A DNA stretch of 64,000 nucleotides, from positions 124,001 to 188,000 of the forward strand of contig JAEULA010000016.1 in the NCBI GenBank assembly GCA_016793165.1, written 5' to 3'. Position numbers and translations under genes: made by a program. Of the stretch, positions 35,636 to 44,081 are shown one piece after another. Each line of letters opens with the position of its first letter. The stretch's first letter is position 1. This DNA comes from Alphaproteobacteria bacterium. Its GTDB lineage: Bacteria; Pseudomonadota; Alphaproteobacteria; CACIAM-22H2. The notes beneath the pieces were generated by a model that saw nothing but the letters and a program-made list of their open reading frames with translations, was not told the origin of the DNA and made no database searches.

Positions 35636-36297
35636 TCGTCGGTAACCGGCGCAACCCGTCCGCCGTCCAGGCGGACCCGGCCATCGTCGAGGCGCTGCGG
35701 GCCCTGCCCGCAGCGATCCTCAGCGACAACATGGGGGGGCTGGTCGGCACTTCGAATCTGCGTCCCTTCCACCGCGGCGGGCGAATGGCGGGCACCGCGG
35801 TAACCGTCCGGGTGCGTCATGGCGACAACCTCGTCCTGCACCGCGCGCTCGACTACGTGCGCCGCGGCGACGTCCTCGTCGTCGACGGCGGCGGCGTCAC
35901 GGATCAGGCCGTCACCGGCAAGATCATGCTCACCTATCTCGAAAGCATTGGCGCCGCCGGCATCGTCATCGACGGCGCGGTCCGCGGCGCGGATGCGATC
36001 GGGCAACGTGATTTTCCCTGCTTCGCCCGCGGCTCCACGCCGCGCGGGCCGTACAAGACCGGCCCGGGCGAGATCAACGTCCCCGTCTCGATCGACGGCA
36101 TGGAGGTCATGCCCGGCGACATCGTCGTGGGCGACGGCGACGGGGTCGTCGCCTTCGCCCAGGCGGCGGCGCCGTCGCTGATCGAGCGGGCCCGGGCGCA
36201 GGCGGCGAAGGAGGAGGACGGCGTGCGGGCGATCCGCGAAGGCCGCTGGGATCGCAGCTGGATCTCGCCGCTCGAAGAAAAGCTGGGCCTGAAGTGA
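35632..36297 (+). CDS. RraA / HMG aldolase family protein
   Basis: 221 aa member of the family that includes RNase-E regulator RraA, 4-hydroxy-4-methyl-2-oxoglutarate aldolase and oxaloacetate decarboxylase. Typical segments are AILSDNMGG near the start, GDVLVVDGGG (about 80-89), IGAAGIVIDGAVRGAD (about 105-120) and the metal-binding RD in QRDFPCFARG. In a catabolic operon an aldolase or decarboxylase role is more likely than RNase control (inference). The start is a GTG overlapping the previous stop (GTGA); no ATG is available before the conserved region. Confidence 0.87.
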   Translation: MIVGNRRNPSAVQADPAIVEALRALPAAILSDNMGGLVGTSNLRPFHRGGRMAGTAVTVRVRHGDNLVLHRALDYVRRGDVLVVDGGGVTDQAVTGKIMLTYLESIGAAGIVIDGAVRGADAIGQRDFPCFARGSTPRGPYKTGPGEINVPVSIDGMEVMPGDIVVGDGDGVVAFAQAAAPSLIERARAQAAKEEDGVRAIREGRWDRSWISPLEEKLGLK

Positions 36298-36307
36298 GGA
36301 TCGCGCA

Positions 36308-36664
36308 ATGCCGGTGACGAAGCTCCGCGACATCTGTCACGCCCGCTCGGGCGACAAGGGGGACACCGTCAATATCGGGCTGATCTGCTACGACCAGCGC
36401 GATTATGATTGGATCGAGCGACACGTCACCTGCACCGCGGTCATGCGGCATTTCGGACGCTGGGTGAAGGGACCGTGCGAGCGCTTCGGGCTCCCTCGCA
36501 TCGGCGCGCTGAACTTCCTGATCCAGGGCGCCCTCGACGGCGGCGTCACCTGCGCACTGATGATCGACGGACACGGCAAGGGCTACAGCACGATCCTGCT
36601 CGAACTCGCGATCGACACCGCGGAGGTGCCGCCGAGTCGACTTGCCGGGGGAGCCGCAGCATGA
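36308..36664 (+). CDS. AtuA-like ferredoxin-fold domain protein
   Basis: 118 aa corresponding to the small C-terminal domain of AtuA-type proteins. Recognisable features are DICHARSGDKGDTVNIGLI (about 8-26), the VKGPCERFGLPRIGALNFL segment (about 54-72) and GVTCALMIDGHGKGYS. In many AtuA proteins this domain is fused at the C-terminus; here it is a separate gene located before the main AtuA gene and overlapping its start by 4 nt (ATGA). It presumably forms a complex with that product. The start has GAGG upstream. Confidence 0.85.
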   Translation: MPVTKLRDICHARSGDKGDTVNIGLICYDQRDYDWIERHVTCTAVMRHFGRWVKGPCERFGLPRIGALNFLIQGALDGGVTCALMIDGHGKGYSTILLELAIDTAEVPPSRLAGGAAA

Positions 36665-38016
36665 GCACGAAGCGAATTCTCCGGCTCGGCGCCGGTTCCG
36701 CGCATGAAGGCGACGACCTCGATGCGGCGCGGACGGTCGCCGAGGAGGGCAACTGCGACTACATCGCCTTCGATTGCTCTTCGGAGAAGGCGATCTCCTT
36801 CGCGTTCCAGCGGCGGCTAAACGGCCTTCCGGCCTACGACGACAAGCTGGAATTGAAGCTGCGCGCGGTCGTGCCGGGATGCCGTCGCAACGGCACGACG
36901 ATCCTGGCAAATGCCGGCGCCCTCGATCCGGAAGGGGCAGGAAGGCTCGCGGCGGATGTGTGTCGCGACATGGGCTTTTCCGGCGTGCGGATCGCGTACG
37001 TGTCCGGCGCCGACGTCTCCGACCTCGTGCGCCAGAGGAACCCCATCGTCCGCGAGACCGGCAAGCCCGTTTCCGATCTTGGCAACGACATGATCGGCGC
37101 GCTCGCCTATGGCGGAACCGAGGCGATCCTCGAGGCGCTGCGCGGAGGTGCGGACATCGTGCTGACACAGCGCGCCGGGGATTCGGAGCAGTTCGTGGCG
37201 CCGATGATCCACGAGTTCGGCTGGCGCGCCGACGACTGGGACAAGATCGGCAGCGGCCTCGGCATCGGCCACCTGCTCGAATGCGGCGCGCAGCTGACCG
37301 GCGGTTTTTTCGCAGACCCGGGTGTCAAGGATGTCGAGGGCCTGCATCGGCTCGGCTTCCCGATCGCCGAGGTCGACCCCGATGGCGGCGCGGTGATCAC
37401 CAAAGTCCCCGGCACAGGAGGCTTGATCGACGAGCGCACGACGAAGGAGCAGCTGATGTACGAGATCGGCGATCCGCGGCGATACATCCACGCGCCCGGC
37501 GTCGTCGACTTCACGACCACGACGATCCGCCAGGTCGGACCCGATCGCGTTCGCGTCGAAGGCACCACCGGCCATCCGCGCACGGACACCGCCCGCGTGG
37601 CGATCGCGGTGCGCGAAGGCTGGATCGGGATGGGGCGCGTGATCTATGGCGGGCCCGGCTGCTATCGCAAGGCGCGGATGGCGGAGGCAATCGTCACGCG
37701 CCAGCTCGTCGAGCGGTTCAAGGCGCGTCGCGAGGATCTGCGATTCGACTACATCGGCTACAATGCCCTGTTCGACTGGGGCGTCGATCCCGAGAGCCTG
37801 CGCGAGATCGAGCTGCGCGTGACCGGACGGTTCATGACACGCGACGAGGCGCGCAAGGTCCAGATGCTGGTTTCGCAGCTGCCGGTCAGCGGCCCGGCCG
37901 GAGCGGCCTGGGGGCGGCCGATCGACCAGGGCGGCGTCGAGGAGGTCGTGACCTTCTATTCGACGCTGTTGCCGCACGCGGACATCAAGTATCGCGTCAA
38001 CAGGATCGTTTCGTAG
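36661..38016 (+). CDS. AtuA family protein (DUF1446, acyclic terpene utilisation)
   Basis: 451 aa, the large N-terminal portion of AtuA. Features include LGAGSAHEGDDLDAAR near the start, DYIAFDCSSEKAISF, and the conserved NAGALDPEGAGRLA, ADIVLTQRAGDSEQ and VDFTTTTIRQVG segments. AtuA belongs to the citronellol/geraniol degradation cluster of Pseudomonas, but its exact reaction there is not well defined and the domain is also present in unrelated catabolic operons. The C-terminal domain is encoded by the preceding gene. The carboxylase genes atuC/atuF are absent here. Confidence 0.87.
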   Translation: MSTKRILRLGAGSAHEGDDLDAARTVAEEGNCDYIAFDCSSEKAISFAFQRRLNGLPAYDDKLELKLRAVVPGCRRNGTTILANAGALDPEGAGRLAADVCRDMGFSGVRIAYVSGADVSDLVRQRNPIVRETGKPVSDLGNDMIGALAYGGTEAILEALRGGADIVLTQRAGDSEQFVAPMIHEFGWRADDWDKIGSGLGIGHLLECGAQLTGGFFADPGVKDVEGLHRLGFPIAEVDPDGGAVITKVPGTGGLIDERTTKEQLMYEIGDPRRYIHAPGVVDFTTTTIRQVGPDRVRVEGTTGHPRTDTARVAIAVREGWIGMGRVIYGGPGCYRKARMAEAIVTRQLVERFKARREDLRFDYIGYNALFDWGVDPESLREIELRVTGRFMTRDEARKVQMLVSQLPVSGPAGAAWGRPIDQGGVEEVVTFYSTLLPHADIKYRVNRIVS

Positions 38017-38031
38017 GTATCGGAGACCGCA

Positions 38032-38772
38032 ATGACCGGGCCGCTGAAGACGAGCGTGATCGACGGCGTCATGAACGTCACGCTGAACACGCCTGACGAC
38101 CACAACCGCATGGATCGCCGCATGATGGCGGCGATCGTCGAGGCGATGGAGGCCGCGGATGCCGACACCTCCGTCCGCGTCATCGTGCTGACCGGCGCCG
38201 GCGAGTTCTTCTGCGCCGGCGGGCGCGTCGACGGCTGGCCGAAGGGCACGCTCAAGCAACGCACCGACTACGCGCAAGCCTTCTGCTCGATGCAGGAGCG
38301 CATGGGCCGGACGGCGGCGCCGATCATTGCCGCCGTCACCGGCCACTGCACGGCCGGGGGAATGAGCCTGCTTTCATTCTGCGACCTGGCCGTCGCCTCC
38401 GACGACGTCGAGTTCGGCTATCCCGAGGCGAAGAAGGGCCAGTTCCCGGCACTGGCGCTCGCGATGCTGGTTCCGATGATGCCGAGCAAGCGTGCTTTCG
38501 ACCTCCTGTACACCGGCGAGCGGTTCACGGCCGCCGAAGCGCTGAACCTGATGCTGGTGAACAAGGTCGTGAAGCGGGCGCAGGTGGTCGACGAGGTCGA
38601 GCGATACGTCGCGGCGATCAAGCGCCTCAACCCCACCGCCGTCGGCCTGGGCCGGAAGGCCTTCTACGCGATGGTGCCGATGTCGCCGCCGCAGCGGCTG
38701 AGCTACGCGCAGAGCTTCCTGACGACGATGCTGCTCGCTGAAGAAGCGGAAGCAGCGACGAAGACGCGTTGA
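38032..38772 (+). CDS. Enoyl-CoA hydratase/isomerase family protein (atypical active site)
   Basis: 246 aa crotonase. The oxyanion-hole regions FCAGG and AGGM are present. At the position of the first catalytic Glu of hydratases (GGGxE) the sequence is AGGMSLLSFCD, with Ser instead of Glu, while the second Glu is kept (YPEAKKG). This suggests an isomerase, hydrolase, lyase or other crotonase reaction rather than simple hydration. The ribosome site is GGAGA. It lies between AtuA and MmgE/PrpD in the operon. Confidence 0.88.
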   Translation: MTGPLKTSVIDGVMNVTLNTPDDHNRMDRRMMAAIVEAMEAADADTSVRVIVLTGAGEFFCAGGRVDGWPKGTLKQRTDYAQAFCSMQERMGRTAAPIIAAVTGHCTAGGMSLLSFCDLAVASDDVEFGYPEAKKGQFPALALAMLVPMMPSKRAFDLLYTGERFTAAEALNLMLVNKVVKRAQVVDEVERYVAAIKRLNPTAVGLGRKAFYAMVPMSPPQRLSYAQSFLTTMLLAEEAEAATKTR

Positions 38773-38777
38773 CGCCG

Positions 38778-40124
38778 ATGTCGGCGCTGGGCGAGTTGGC
38801 CGGGTTCGCTTCCTCGCTGCGGGTCCGGGATCTGCCGCCCGAGATCGTCGCCAAGGCCAAGACCTGCCTGATCGACGCGCTGTTCGGAAACTTCCTGGTA
38901 TCCGTCGACCCGCGCGCCCGGGCAGCTTTGCGAGCCGTGGCGGCCGATGGGGCCGAGCCCGGTGCCACCATCGTCGGCACCCCGCACCGCGCGCATCCCG
39001 GCGATGCCGCCTTCGTCAACGCCGCCTCGACGGCGGCGACCGATCGCAGCGACACGCACCCGGCGACCGCCACGCATCCCGGGATCATGACGGTGCCGCC
39101 GGCGCTTGCACTTGCCGAGCAGCGGGGCCGTGACGGCGCTTCGCTGATCGTGGCGCTCGTCGCCGGCTACGAGACGATGTGCCGGCTCGCACGCGCCGTC
39201 ATCCGGCCGGAGATCGCGGCGATCTTCCGCCCGACCGCGCTTGTCGGCCCGACGGCCGCCGCCGTCGCCGCGGCGCGCGTGCTCGATCTGCCTGCCGACC
39301 GGATCGTGGTCGCGGCGAGCCTGGCGACACAGACCGCTTCCGGCTTCAACGAGTGGGCGCATGCCGGCACCAGCGAGCATCCCTTCCACGCCGCCTTCGC
39401 GGTCCGCAATGCCGTCACGGCGACGCTGCTCGCGGAACACGGGGTCGATTCGGCGCCAACCGTGCTCGATGGCGCGTCGGGACTGCTCGCGGGCTTCGGT
39501 TCGCGCGCCAATGCCGCCGTTCTCACGCGCGGCCTCGGCCGCGACTGGGAGATGGCGAGCATCGTGCACAAGCCGGCGCCCGCGTGCTTCTTCGTCCAGG
39601 CGCCGTGCCAACTGGCGCAGGAGATCGCCCGTCGACCGGGATTCGACCCGCGCGACATTGATCGCATAGAAATTCGCGTTACCGACACGGCGGCCCGCTA
39701 TCCCGGTTGCGACAATCCCGGCCCGATAACCGCGCACCAGGGCGCCATCATGAGCCTGCAATTCAGCGTCGCCTCGGTGCTGACGGCCGGACGCGTCGTG
39801 GCCGAGAGCTGGCGGAACTACACCGACCCTGCGGTCAACGATCTCGCGGGGCGCAGCTCCGTCGTGGTCGACGGATTGCTGACCGCGGCCTATCCCGCTC
39901 GACAGGGCGTCAGGTTGCGTCTGAGCATGCGTCGTGGCGCCGCCGTCGAAGTCGCGCAGGAGGACTTCCGCTCGATGAGCCGCGACGAGGTCGTCGCGCG
40001 CTTCCTCGAATCCGCGACACCGAATCTCGGCGCGCCTCGGGCAGCGGCGACCATCGCGTGCATCGACCGGCTCGAACATCTGGCCGACATCCGGGAACTC
40101 ACGTCATTGATTCGGACAAGCTGA
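38778..40124 (+). CDS. MmgE/PrpD family protein
   Basis: 448 aa. The family contains 2-methylcitrate dehydratase (PrpD), cis-aconitate decarboxylase and related enzymes. Visible signatures are KAKTCLIDALFGNFLVS (about 27-43), an N-terminal helical domain with AFVNAASTAATDRSDTHP, and the conserved EWAHAGTSEHPFHAAFAV segment, which contributes the active site. ATG 38778 is preferred over a TTG at 38769 that overlaps the previous stop. In this operon it may dehydrate or decarboxylate a tricarboxylate-like intermediate; the methylcitrate synthase gene is not present. Confidence 0.88.
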   Translation: MSALGELAGFASSLRVRDLPPEIVAKAKTCLIDALFGNFLVSVDPRARAALRAVAADGAEPGATIVGTPHRAHPGDAAFVNAASTAATDRSDTHPATATHPGIMTVPPALALAEQRGRDGASLIVALVAGYETMCRLARAVIRPEIAAIFRPTALVGPTAAAVAAARVLDLPADRIVVAASLATQTASGFNEWAHAGTSEHPFHAAFAVRNAVTATLLAEHGVDSAPTVLDGASGLLAGFGSRANAAVLTRGLGRDWEMASIVHKPAPACFFVQAPCQLAQEIARRPGFDPRDIDRIEIRVTDTAARYPGCDNPGPITAHQGAIMSLQFSVASVLTAGRVVAESWRNYTDPAVNDLAGRSSVVVDGLLTAAYPARQGVRLRLSMRRGAAVEVAQEDFRSMSRDEVVARFLESATPNLGAPRAAATIACIDRLEHLADIRELTSLIRTS

Positions 40125-40945
40125 TGCAACGGCTCGAGGACAAGATCGCGATCGTATTCGGCGCGGGTTCCTGCGGACCCGGCTGGGGCAACGGCAAGGC
40201 GGTTGCCGTCGCCTTCGCCCGTCAAGGTGCCAAGGTTCTCGCCGTCGACCTCGATGCGGCGGCCGGGGCCGAGACGCGGGACATCATTCGGGGCGAAGGT
40301 GGCGAATGCGATTTCGCCCAGGCCGATGTGGCAGACGAGTCGCAAGTGCGCGATGCGGTGGCGGCTTGCCTCGCGCGCTGGGGGCGGATCGACATCCTCC
40401 ACAACAATGTCGGGATCTCGGCGATGGGCGGCCCGGAGTCGATTGACACGGCGACCTGGGATCACGTGCTCGACGCCAATCTCAAGGGCATGTTCCTGAC
40501 CTGCCGCCACGTGTTGCCCCAGATGGTCGCGCAGGGCAGCGGCGCCATCGTCAATGTCGGCTCGGTGTCGGGCATGCGCTATCTCGGCCTGCCGCAGATC
40601 GCCTACGCCACGAGCAAGGGTGCGATCGTGACCTTCACGCGTGCGATCGCGGCGGAATACGGGCCCAAGGGCGTGCGCGCCAATGTGCTGTCCCCCGGCA
40701 TCGTCGACACGCCGCTGCTGGCGAGAGGTGCTGCAGTCACGTTTCGCGAGACGTTCGGCGCCGGCGACGCCTCGGCAGCGCGAAAACTGCGCGAGTCCAC
40801 GATTCCGTTGCGACGTTTCGGTGATGCCTGGGACGTCGCCAATGCGGCGGTCTTCCTCGCCTCGGAGGAGGCAAGGTACATAACCGGCACGGAACTTGTG
40901 GTCGACGGGGGCTTGACGTGCCAGGTCCAGTACCCGCTCAGATGA
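40124..40945 (+). CDS. SDR family oxidoreductase
   Basis: 273 aa short-chain dehydrogenase with cofactor motif GAGSCGPGWGNG, catalytic Ser in VGSVSG, YATSKG, and C-terminal DGGLTC. The structural NNAG motif is NNVG here, a mild deviation. ATG 40124 overlaps the stop of the PrpD-type gene (TGATG). It is the last gene of the operon beginning at 31914 and would oxidise or reduce a hydroxy/oxo intermediate. Confidence 0.9.
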   Translation: MQRLEDKIAIVFGAGSCGPGWGNGKAVAVAFARQGAKVLAVDLDAAAGAETRDIIRGEGGECDFAQADVADESQVRDAVAACLARWGRIDILHNNVGISAMGGPESIDTATWDHVLDANLKGMFLTCRHVLPQMVAQGSGAIVNVGSVSGMRYLGLPQIAYATSKGAIVTFTRAIAAEYGPKGVRANVLSPGIVDTPLLARGAAVTFRETFGAGDASAARKLRESTIPLRRFGDAWDVANAAVFLASEEARYITGTELVVDGGLTCQVQYPLR

Positions 40946-41600
40946 TCGATCCAGACCGGCGCCGTCGCTGGAACCTCGGCGCACTCGATCTCGCGGGACC
41001 ATCGACCTCGGGGCGGCAGAGGATGATCACCCGATGAAGACCCAGTCGTCGGAATCCCGTGCCGCGCCGGAAGGGTTCGGCCTTCGCGTCCGATAAGCGG
41101 GACGCAGGTCCGCCTCGCACCGTCCGTCCCGATCGACCCGGCGATGGAGGGCCATACTGGCCTCGCCGTGCACTCCTTCAGGACGACCGGATTGAAATAC
41201 GGCAGGCCCGTGAGCGCGGAGTGATGCGCGCAGCTCGATCCTCGTGACCGCGAGCAAGTCGCAGGCGCGCCGGAACTCCAGTGCCGGACCGTGAACAGCG
41301 AGTTGGCCGTCACGCTCCGAGGCCCGGGCGCGGCGCCGGAGCGCCATGGTCAAATGCCAGCGCCGCTCGAGACGACCGAGAAGCGTCTGGTGTCCGCGCG
41401 GCTCATCGCCTCGCCTGCAACGACCGGCCGCGAAGGCGCGACGGCAGGATTTCCGGCGGCCATCGCCGTCGGGCGACGGCGCCGCACCGGCGCGGCCGCC
41501 AGAGGCGCGAAGCGGCGACGGCAAGCCCGTGCCGCGCGGGGCCATGACCGCGACGTGTGCATCGGGCCTGCGGGGACGAAAAGATGCAGAGCCGTGAGCG
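40946..41600. other. Gene-poor stretch, possibly decayed DNA
   Basis: 655 bp without a convincing gene. Open frames exist on both strands, for example a minus-strand frame ending near 40603 and another at 41027-41545, but they have biased composition, no ribosome sites and no family I recognise. The sequence is somewhat less regular in third-codon GC than the neighbouring genes, consistent with eroded coding DNA or a true intergenic spacer. No repeat or IS end was found. Confidence 0.5.
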
Positions 41601-41650
41601 GTGATTCATCGATCACAGGTTTTGACGGCGCCGCGCCGGCCGCCGATACT
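41601..41650 (+). promoter_or_regulatory. Sigma-70-like promoter with upstream dyad before the CoA transferase operon
   Basis: TTGACG (41622-41627), a 17 nt spacer and GATACT (41645-41650) make a good promoter, with the start of transcription near 41657. Directly upstream, GTGATTCATCGATCAC (41601-41616) has 5 bp perfect outer arms and resembles the shared operator candidates at 48822 and 53627 (10 of 14 positions match the first). Confidence 0.6.
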
Positions 41651-41682
41651 CGGTGCAGGGAGAAATCTCCCGAGAGGGAAGC

Positions 41683-42921
41683 ATGGCTGAGACAGGTTCG
41701 AGCCCGGGCTGCCTCGACGGCATCCGCGTGCTCGACATGAGCCGCATCGTCGCGGGCCCGTTCGCCGCGCAGATGCTCGCGGATCTCGGCGCCGACGTGA
41801 TCAAGATCGAGCGTCCGAAGGAAGGCGACGACGTCCGCCTCGTGGGTCCGCCCTGGCTGCCGGGCACGGTCCGCGCGGATCGCCAATCGACGTATTTCCA
41901 GGCCGTCAACCGCAGCAAGCGCTCGCTGACCGTCGACTTCACGACCAGCCAAGGTCGCGAACTCATGCTGGCCCTGATCGCGAAGTCCGACGTCCTGATC
42001 GAGAACTACAAGACCGGCAATCTCGGCCGCTACGGCCTGGGATACGAGGATGCCGCCCGGGCCAATCCCGGGATCGTCTACTGCTCGATCACCGGCTTCG
42101 GCCAGACCGGTCCGCTTGCCGCGCGTCCCGGCTACGACTACCTGATCCAGGCGATGTCGGGGCTGATGTCGATCACCGGACATCCCGATGGCCAGGCCGG
42201 CGCCGGCCCGATGCGCGTGGGCGTCCCGATCTGCGATGTGCTCGCCGGCCAGAATGCGGTCGCCGGCATCCTGGCCGCCTTGATGATGCGGGGCCGCACG
42301 GGGCGCGGCCAGCACATCGACGTCGCACTCTACGACAGCCAGCTCGCCGGACTTCTCAACCCGGCGGCGGCATGGCTCAACGGGCAGCGGCCGTGGCCGC
42401 GCTCCGGCAACGACCATCCGAGCGCCGTGCCGTACGGCGTGTTCAAGGCTGCCGACGGCTTCATCATGATCGCGACCTTCACCGACCGCGAGTTCGGGCG
42501 GTTCGCCGCGGCGCTCGGGCGGCCCGAGCTCGGCGCCGACCCGCGCTTCCTCACCACGGAGACGAGGCTCGCCAACCGCCACGCGCTCGTCGACCTCGTC
42601 AACGACGTCGTCGGGACGCAGCCCCGTGCGCACTGGATCGAGCGCTGCGCCCGACATGACGTGCCCTGCGGTCCGATCCAATCGGTCGGCGAGGCACTGG
42701 ACTCCGACCAGGCGCAGGCGCGCGGGATGACCGTCGAACTCAAGCGCGACGACGGCGTCGCCGTGACGGTCGTCGGCAGCCCCATCAAGATGTCGGCGGT
42801 GCCGCCCGTCTATCGCGGCGCGCCGCCGCGCGTTGGCGAGCACAGCGACGCGGTCCTGCGCGATGTGCTCGGCCTCGACGCGGCGGCCGTCGCACGGCTG
42901 CGCGAGGCGGGCGTCGTCTGA
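41683..42921 (+). CDS. CaiB/BaiF family (type III) CoA transferase
   Basis: 412 aa. It transfers CoA between an acyl-CoA donor and a carboxylic acid. Family signatures are LDGIRVLDMSRIVAGPFAAQ (about 11-30), LADLGADVIKIERP and the central GYDYLIQAMSGLMSITG (about 150-166), plus VGVPICDVLAG. The ATG at 41683 is chosen because GAGAGGGAAG precedes it. It is the first gene of an operon with two acyl-CoA dehydrogenases, so it probably activates the imported acid before dehydrogenation. Confidence 0.93.
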   Translation: MAETGSSPGCLDGIRVLDMSRIVAGPFAAQMLADLGADVIKIERPKEGDDVRLVGPPWLPGTVRADRQSTYFQAVNRSKRSLTVDFTTSQGRELMLALIAKSDVLIENYKTGNLGRYGLGYEDAARANPGIVYCSITGFGQTGPLAARPGYDYLIQAMSGLMSITGHPDGQAGAGPMRVGVPICDVLAGQNAVAGILAALMMRGRTGRGQHIDVALYDSQLAGLLNPAAAWLNGQRPWPRSGNDHPSAVPYGVFKAADGFIMIATFTDREFGRFAAALGRPELGADPRFLTTETRLANRHALVDLVNDVVGTQPRAHWIERCARHDVPCGPIQSVGEALDSDQAQARGMTVELKRDDGVAVTVVGSPIKMSAVPPVYRGAPPRVGEHSDAVLRDVLGLDAAAVARLREAGVV

Positions 42922-44081
42922 TGGCCGGCGCCGTGCGCACGATCGAGCTGCCGCTCGTCACGCTGCCGCCGGGCCTCGAGGCGATCCGGGGCGAGGTCCG
43001 CGCCTTCATCGAGCGCGAGCTCGCCGCGCATCCGCCCGAGCGTCGCGCGAAGTCGTGGCTCGCGTTCGATCCCGCGTTCAGCCGCAAGGTCGCCGAGCGC
43101 GGCTGGGTCGGCATGACCTGGCCGCGACGCTACGGCGGCGGCGAGCGCAGCGCGCTCGAACGCTACGTGGTCCTCGAGGAGCTGCTCGCCGCCGGCGCTC
43201 CGGTCGCGGCGCACTGGACCGGAGACCGCCAGAGCGGCCCGATGCTCCTGCGCTTCGGCACCGAGGCCCAGCGCGCGCGCTTCCTGCCGCTGCTGGCACG
43301 CGGCGAGATCTTCTTCTGCATCGGCATGAGCGAGCCCGATGCCGGTTCCGACCTCGCCGCCATCCGCACCCGTGCGCGGCGCGTCGACGGCGGCTGGCGG
43401 GTAACCGGCGCGAAGCTGTGGACGAGCAATGCCCAGCGCAGCGACTTCATGATCAGCCTGGTGCGCACCGAGCCGCCGGGGCCCGTGAAGCAGCAGGGGC
43501 TCTCGCAGTTCATCGTCGACCTGAAGACGCCGGGCATCGCCTGCCGCCCGATCGACGACATCACAGGCGAGCCGCATTTCAATGAGGTCGTCTTCGACGA
43601 CGCGTTCCTCCCGGACGAGTCCCTGGTCGGCCGGCCCGGCGACGGCTGGCAGCAGGTGACCAGCGAGCTTGCATTCGAGCGCAGCGGGCCGGAGCGGTTC
43701 CTGAGCGCATTCCCGCTGCTCGTCGAAGCGTGGTCGCAGGCGCAGCGCGCCGGGAACGCGGCGGCCCTGGCGCAGTTCGGGCGGCTTCTCGCCCACCTCA
43801 TGACGCTGCGCCAGATGTCGATCTCGGTCGCCGGCCTGCTTCAATCGGGGCGCGACCCCGCGATCGAAGCCGCGCTGATCAAGGACCTCGGGATGAGCTT
43901 CGAGCAGGAGGTTCCCCGAGTGGTGCAGGCGGCGCTCGGCGCCGTTCCCACCATGGCGGCGCGCGACGCGCTGTCGCGGATGCTCGCGATGGTCACGCTG
44001 CTGGCGCCGTCCTTCTCCTTGCGCGGCGGCACGCGCGAGATCATGCGCGGGATCATCGCGCGAAGCCTGGGGCTGCGATGA
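42921..44081 (+). CDS. Acyl-CoA dehydrogenase (large subunit-like)
   Basis: 386 aa flavoprotein. The N-terminal helical domain, the middle beta domain with CIGMSEPDAGSDLAAIRTR and RVTGAKLWTSNA, and the C-terminal helical domain (start near FERSGPERFLSA) are in order. ATG 42921 overlaps the CoA transferase stop (TGATG). With the smaller gene next to it, this probably forms an alpha2beta2 acyl-CoA dehydrogenase of the kind used for branched, cyclic or steroid-like acids. Ring or side-chain specificity is not predictable. Confidence 0.92.
   Translation: MAGAVRTIELPLVTLPPGLEAIRGEVRAFIERELAAHPPERRAKSWLAFDPAFSRKVAERGWVGMTWPRRYGGGERSALERYVVLEELLAAGAPVAAHWTGDRQSGPMLLRFGTEAQRARFLPLLARGEIFFCIGMSEPDAGSDLAAIRTRARRVDGGWRVTGAKLWTSNAQRSDFMISLVRTEPPGPVKQQGLSQFIVDLKTPGIACRPIDDITGEPHFNEVVFDDAFLPDESLVGRPGDGWQQVTSELAFERSGPERFLSAFPLLVEAWSQAQRAGNAAALAQFGRLLAHLMTLRQMSISVAGLLQSGRDPAIEAALIKDLGMSFEQEVPRVVQAALGAVPTMAARDALSRMLAMVTLLAPSFSLRGGTREIMRGIIARSLGLR

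Noticed and set aside
40124..40945. NNVG instead of NNAG as a sign of a broken SDR
   Set aside because: All other SDR motifs are intact, and this exchange occurs in functional members, so it is only a mild deviation.
40603..41313. Minus-strand frame overlapping the end of the SDR gene and the spacer
   Set aside because: No ribosome site or known domain; part of it is antisense to the SDR. Considered as a decayed gene but not supported.
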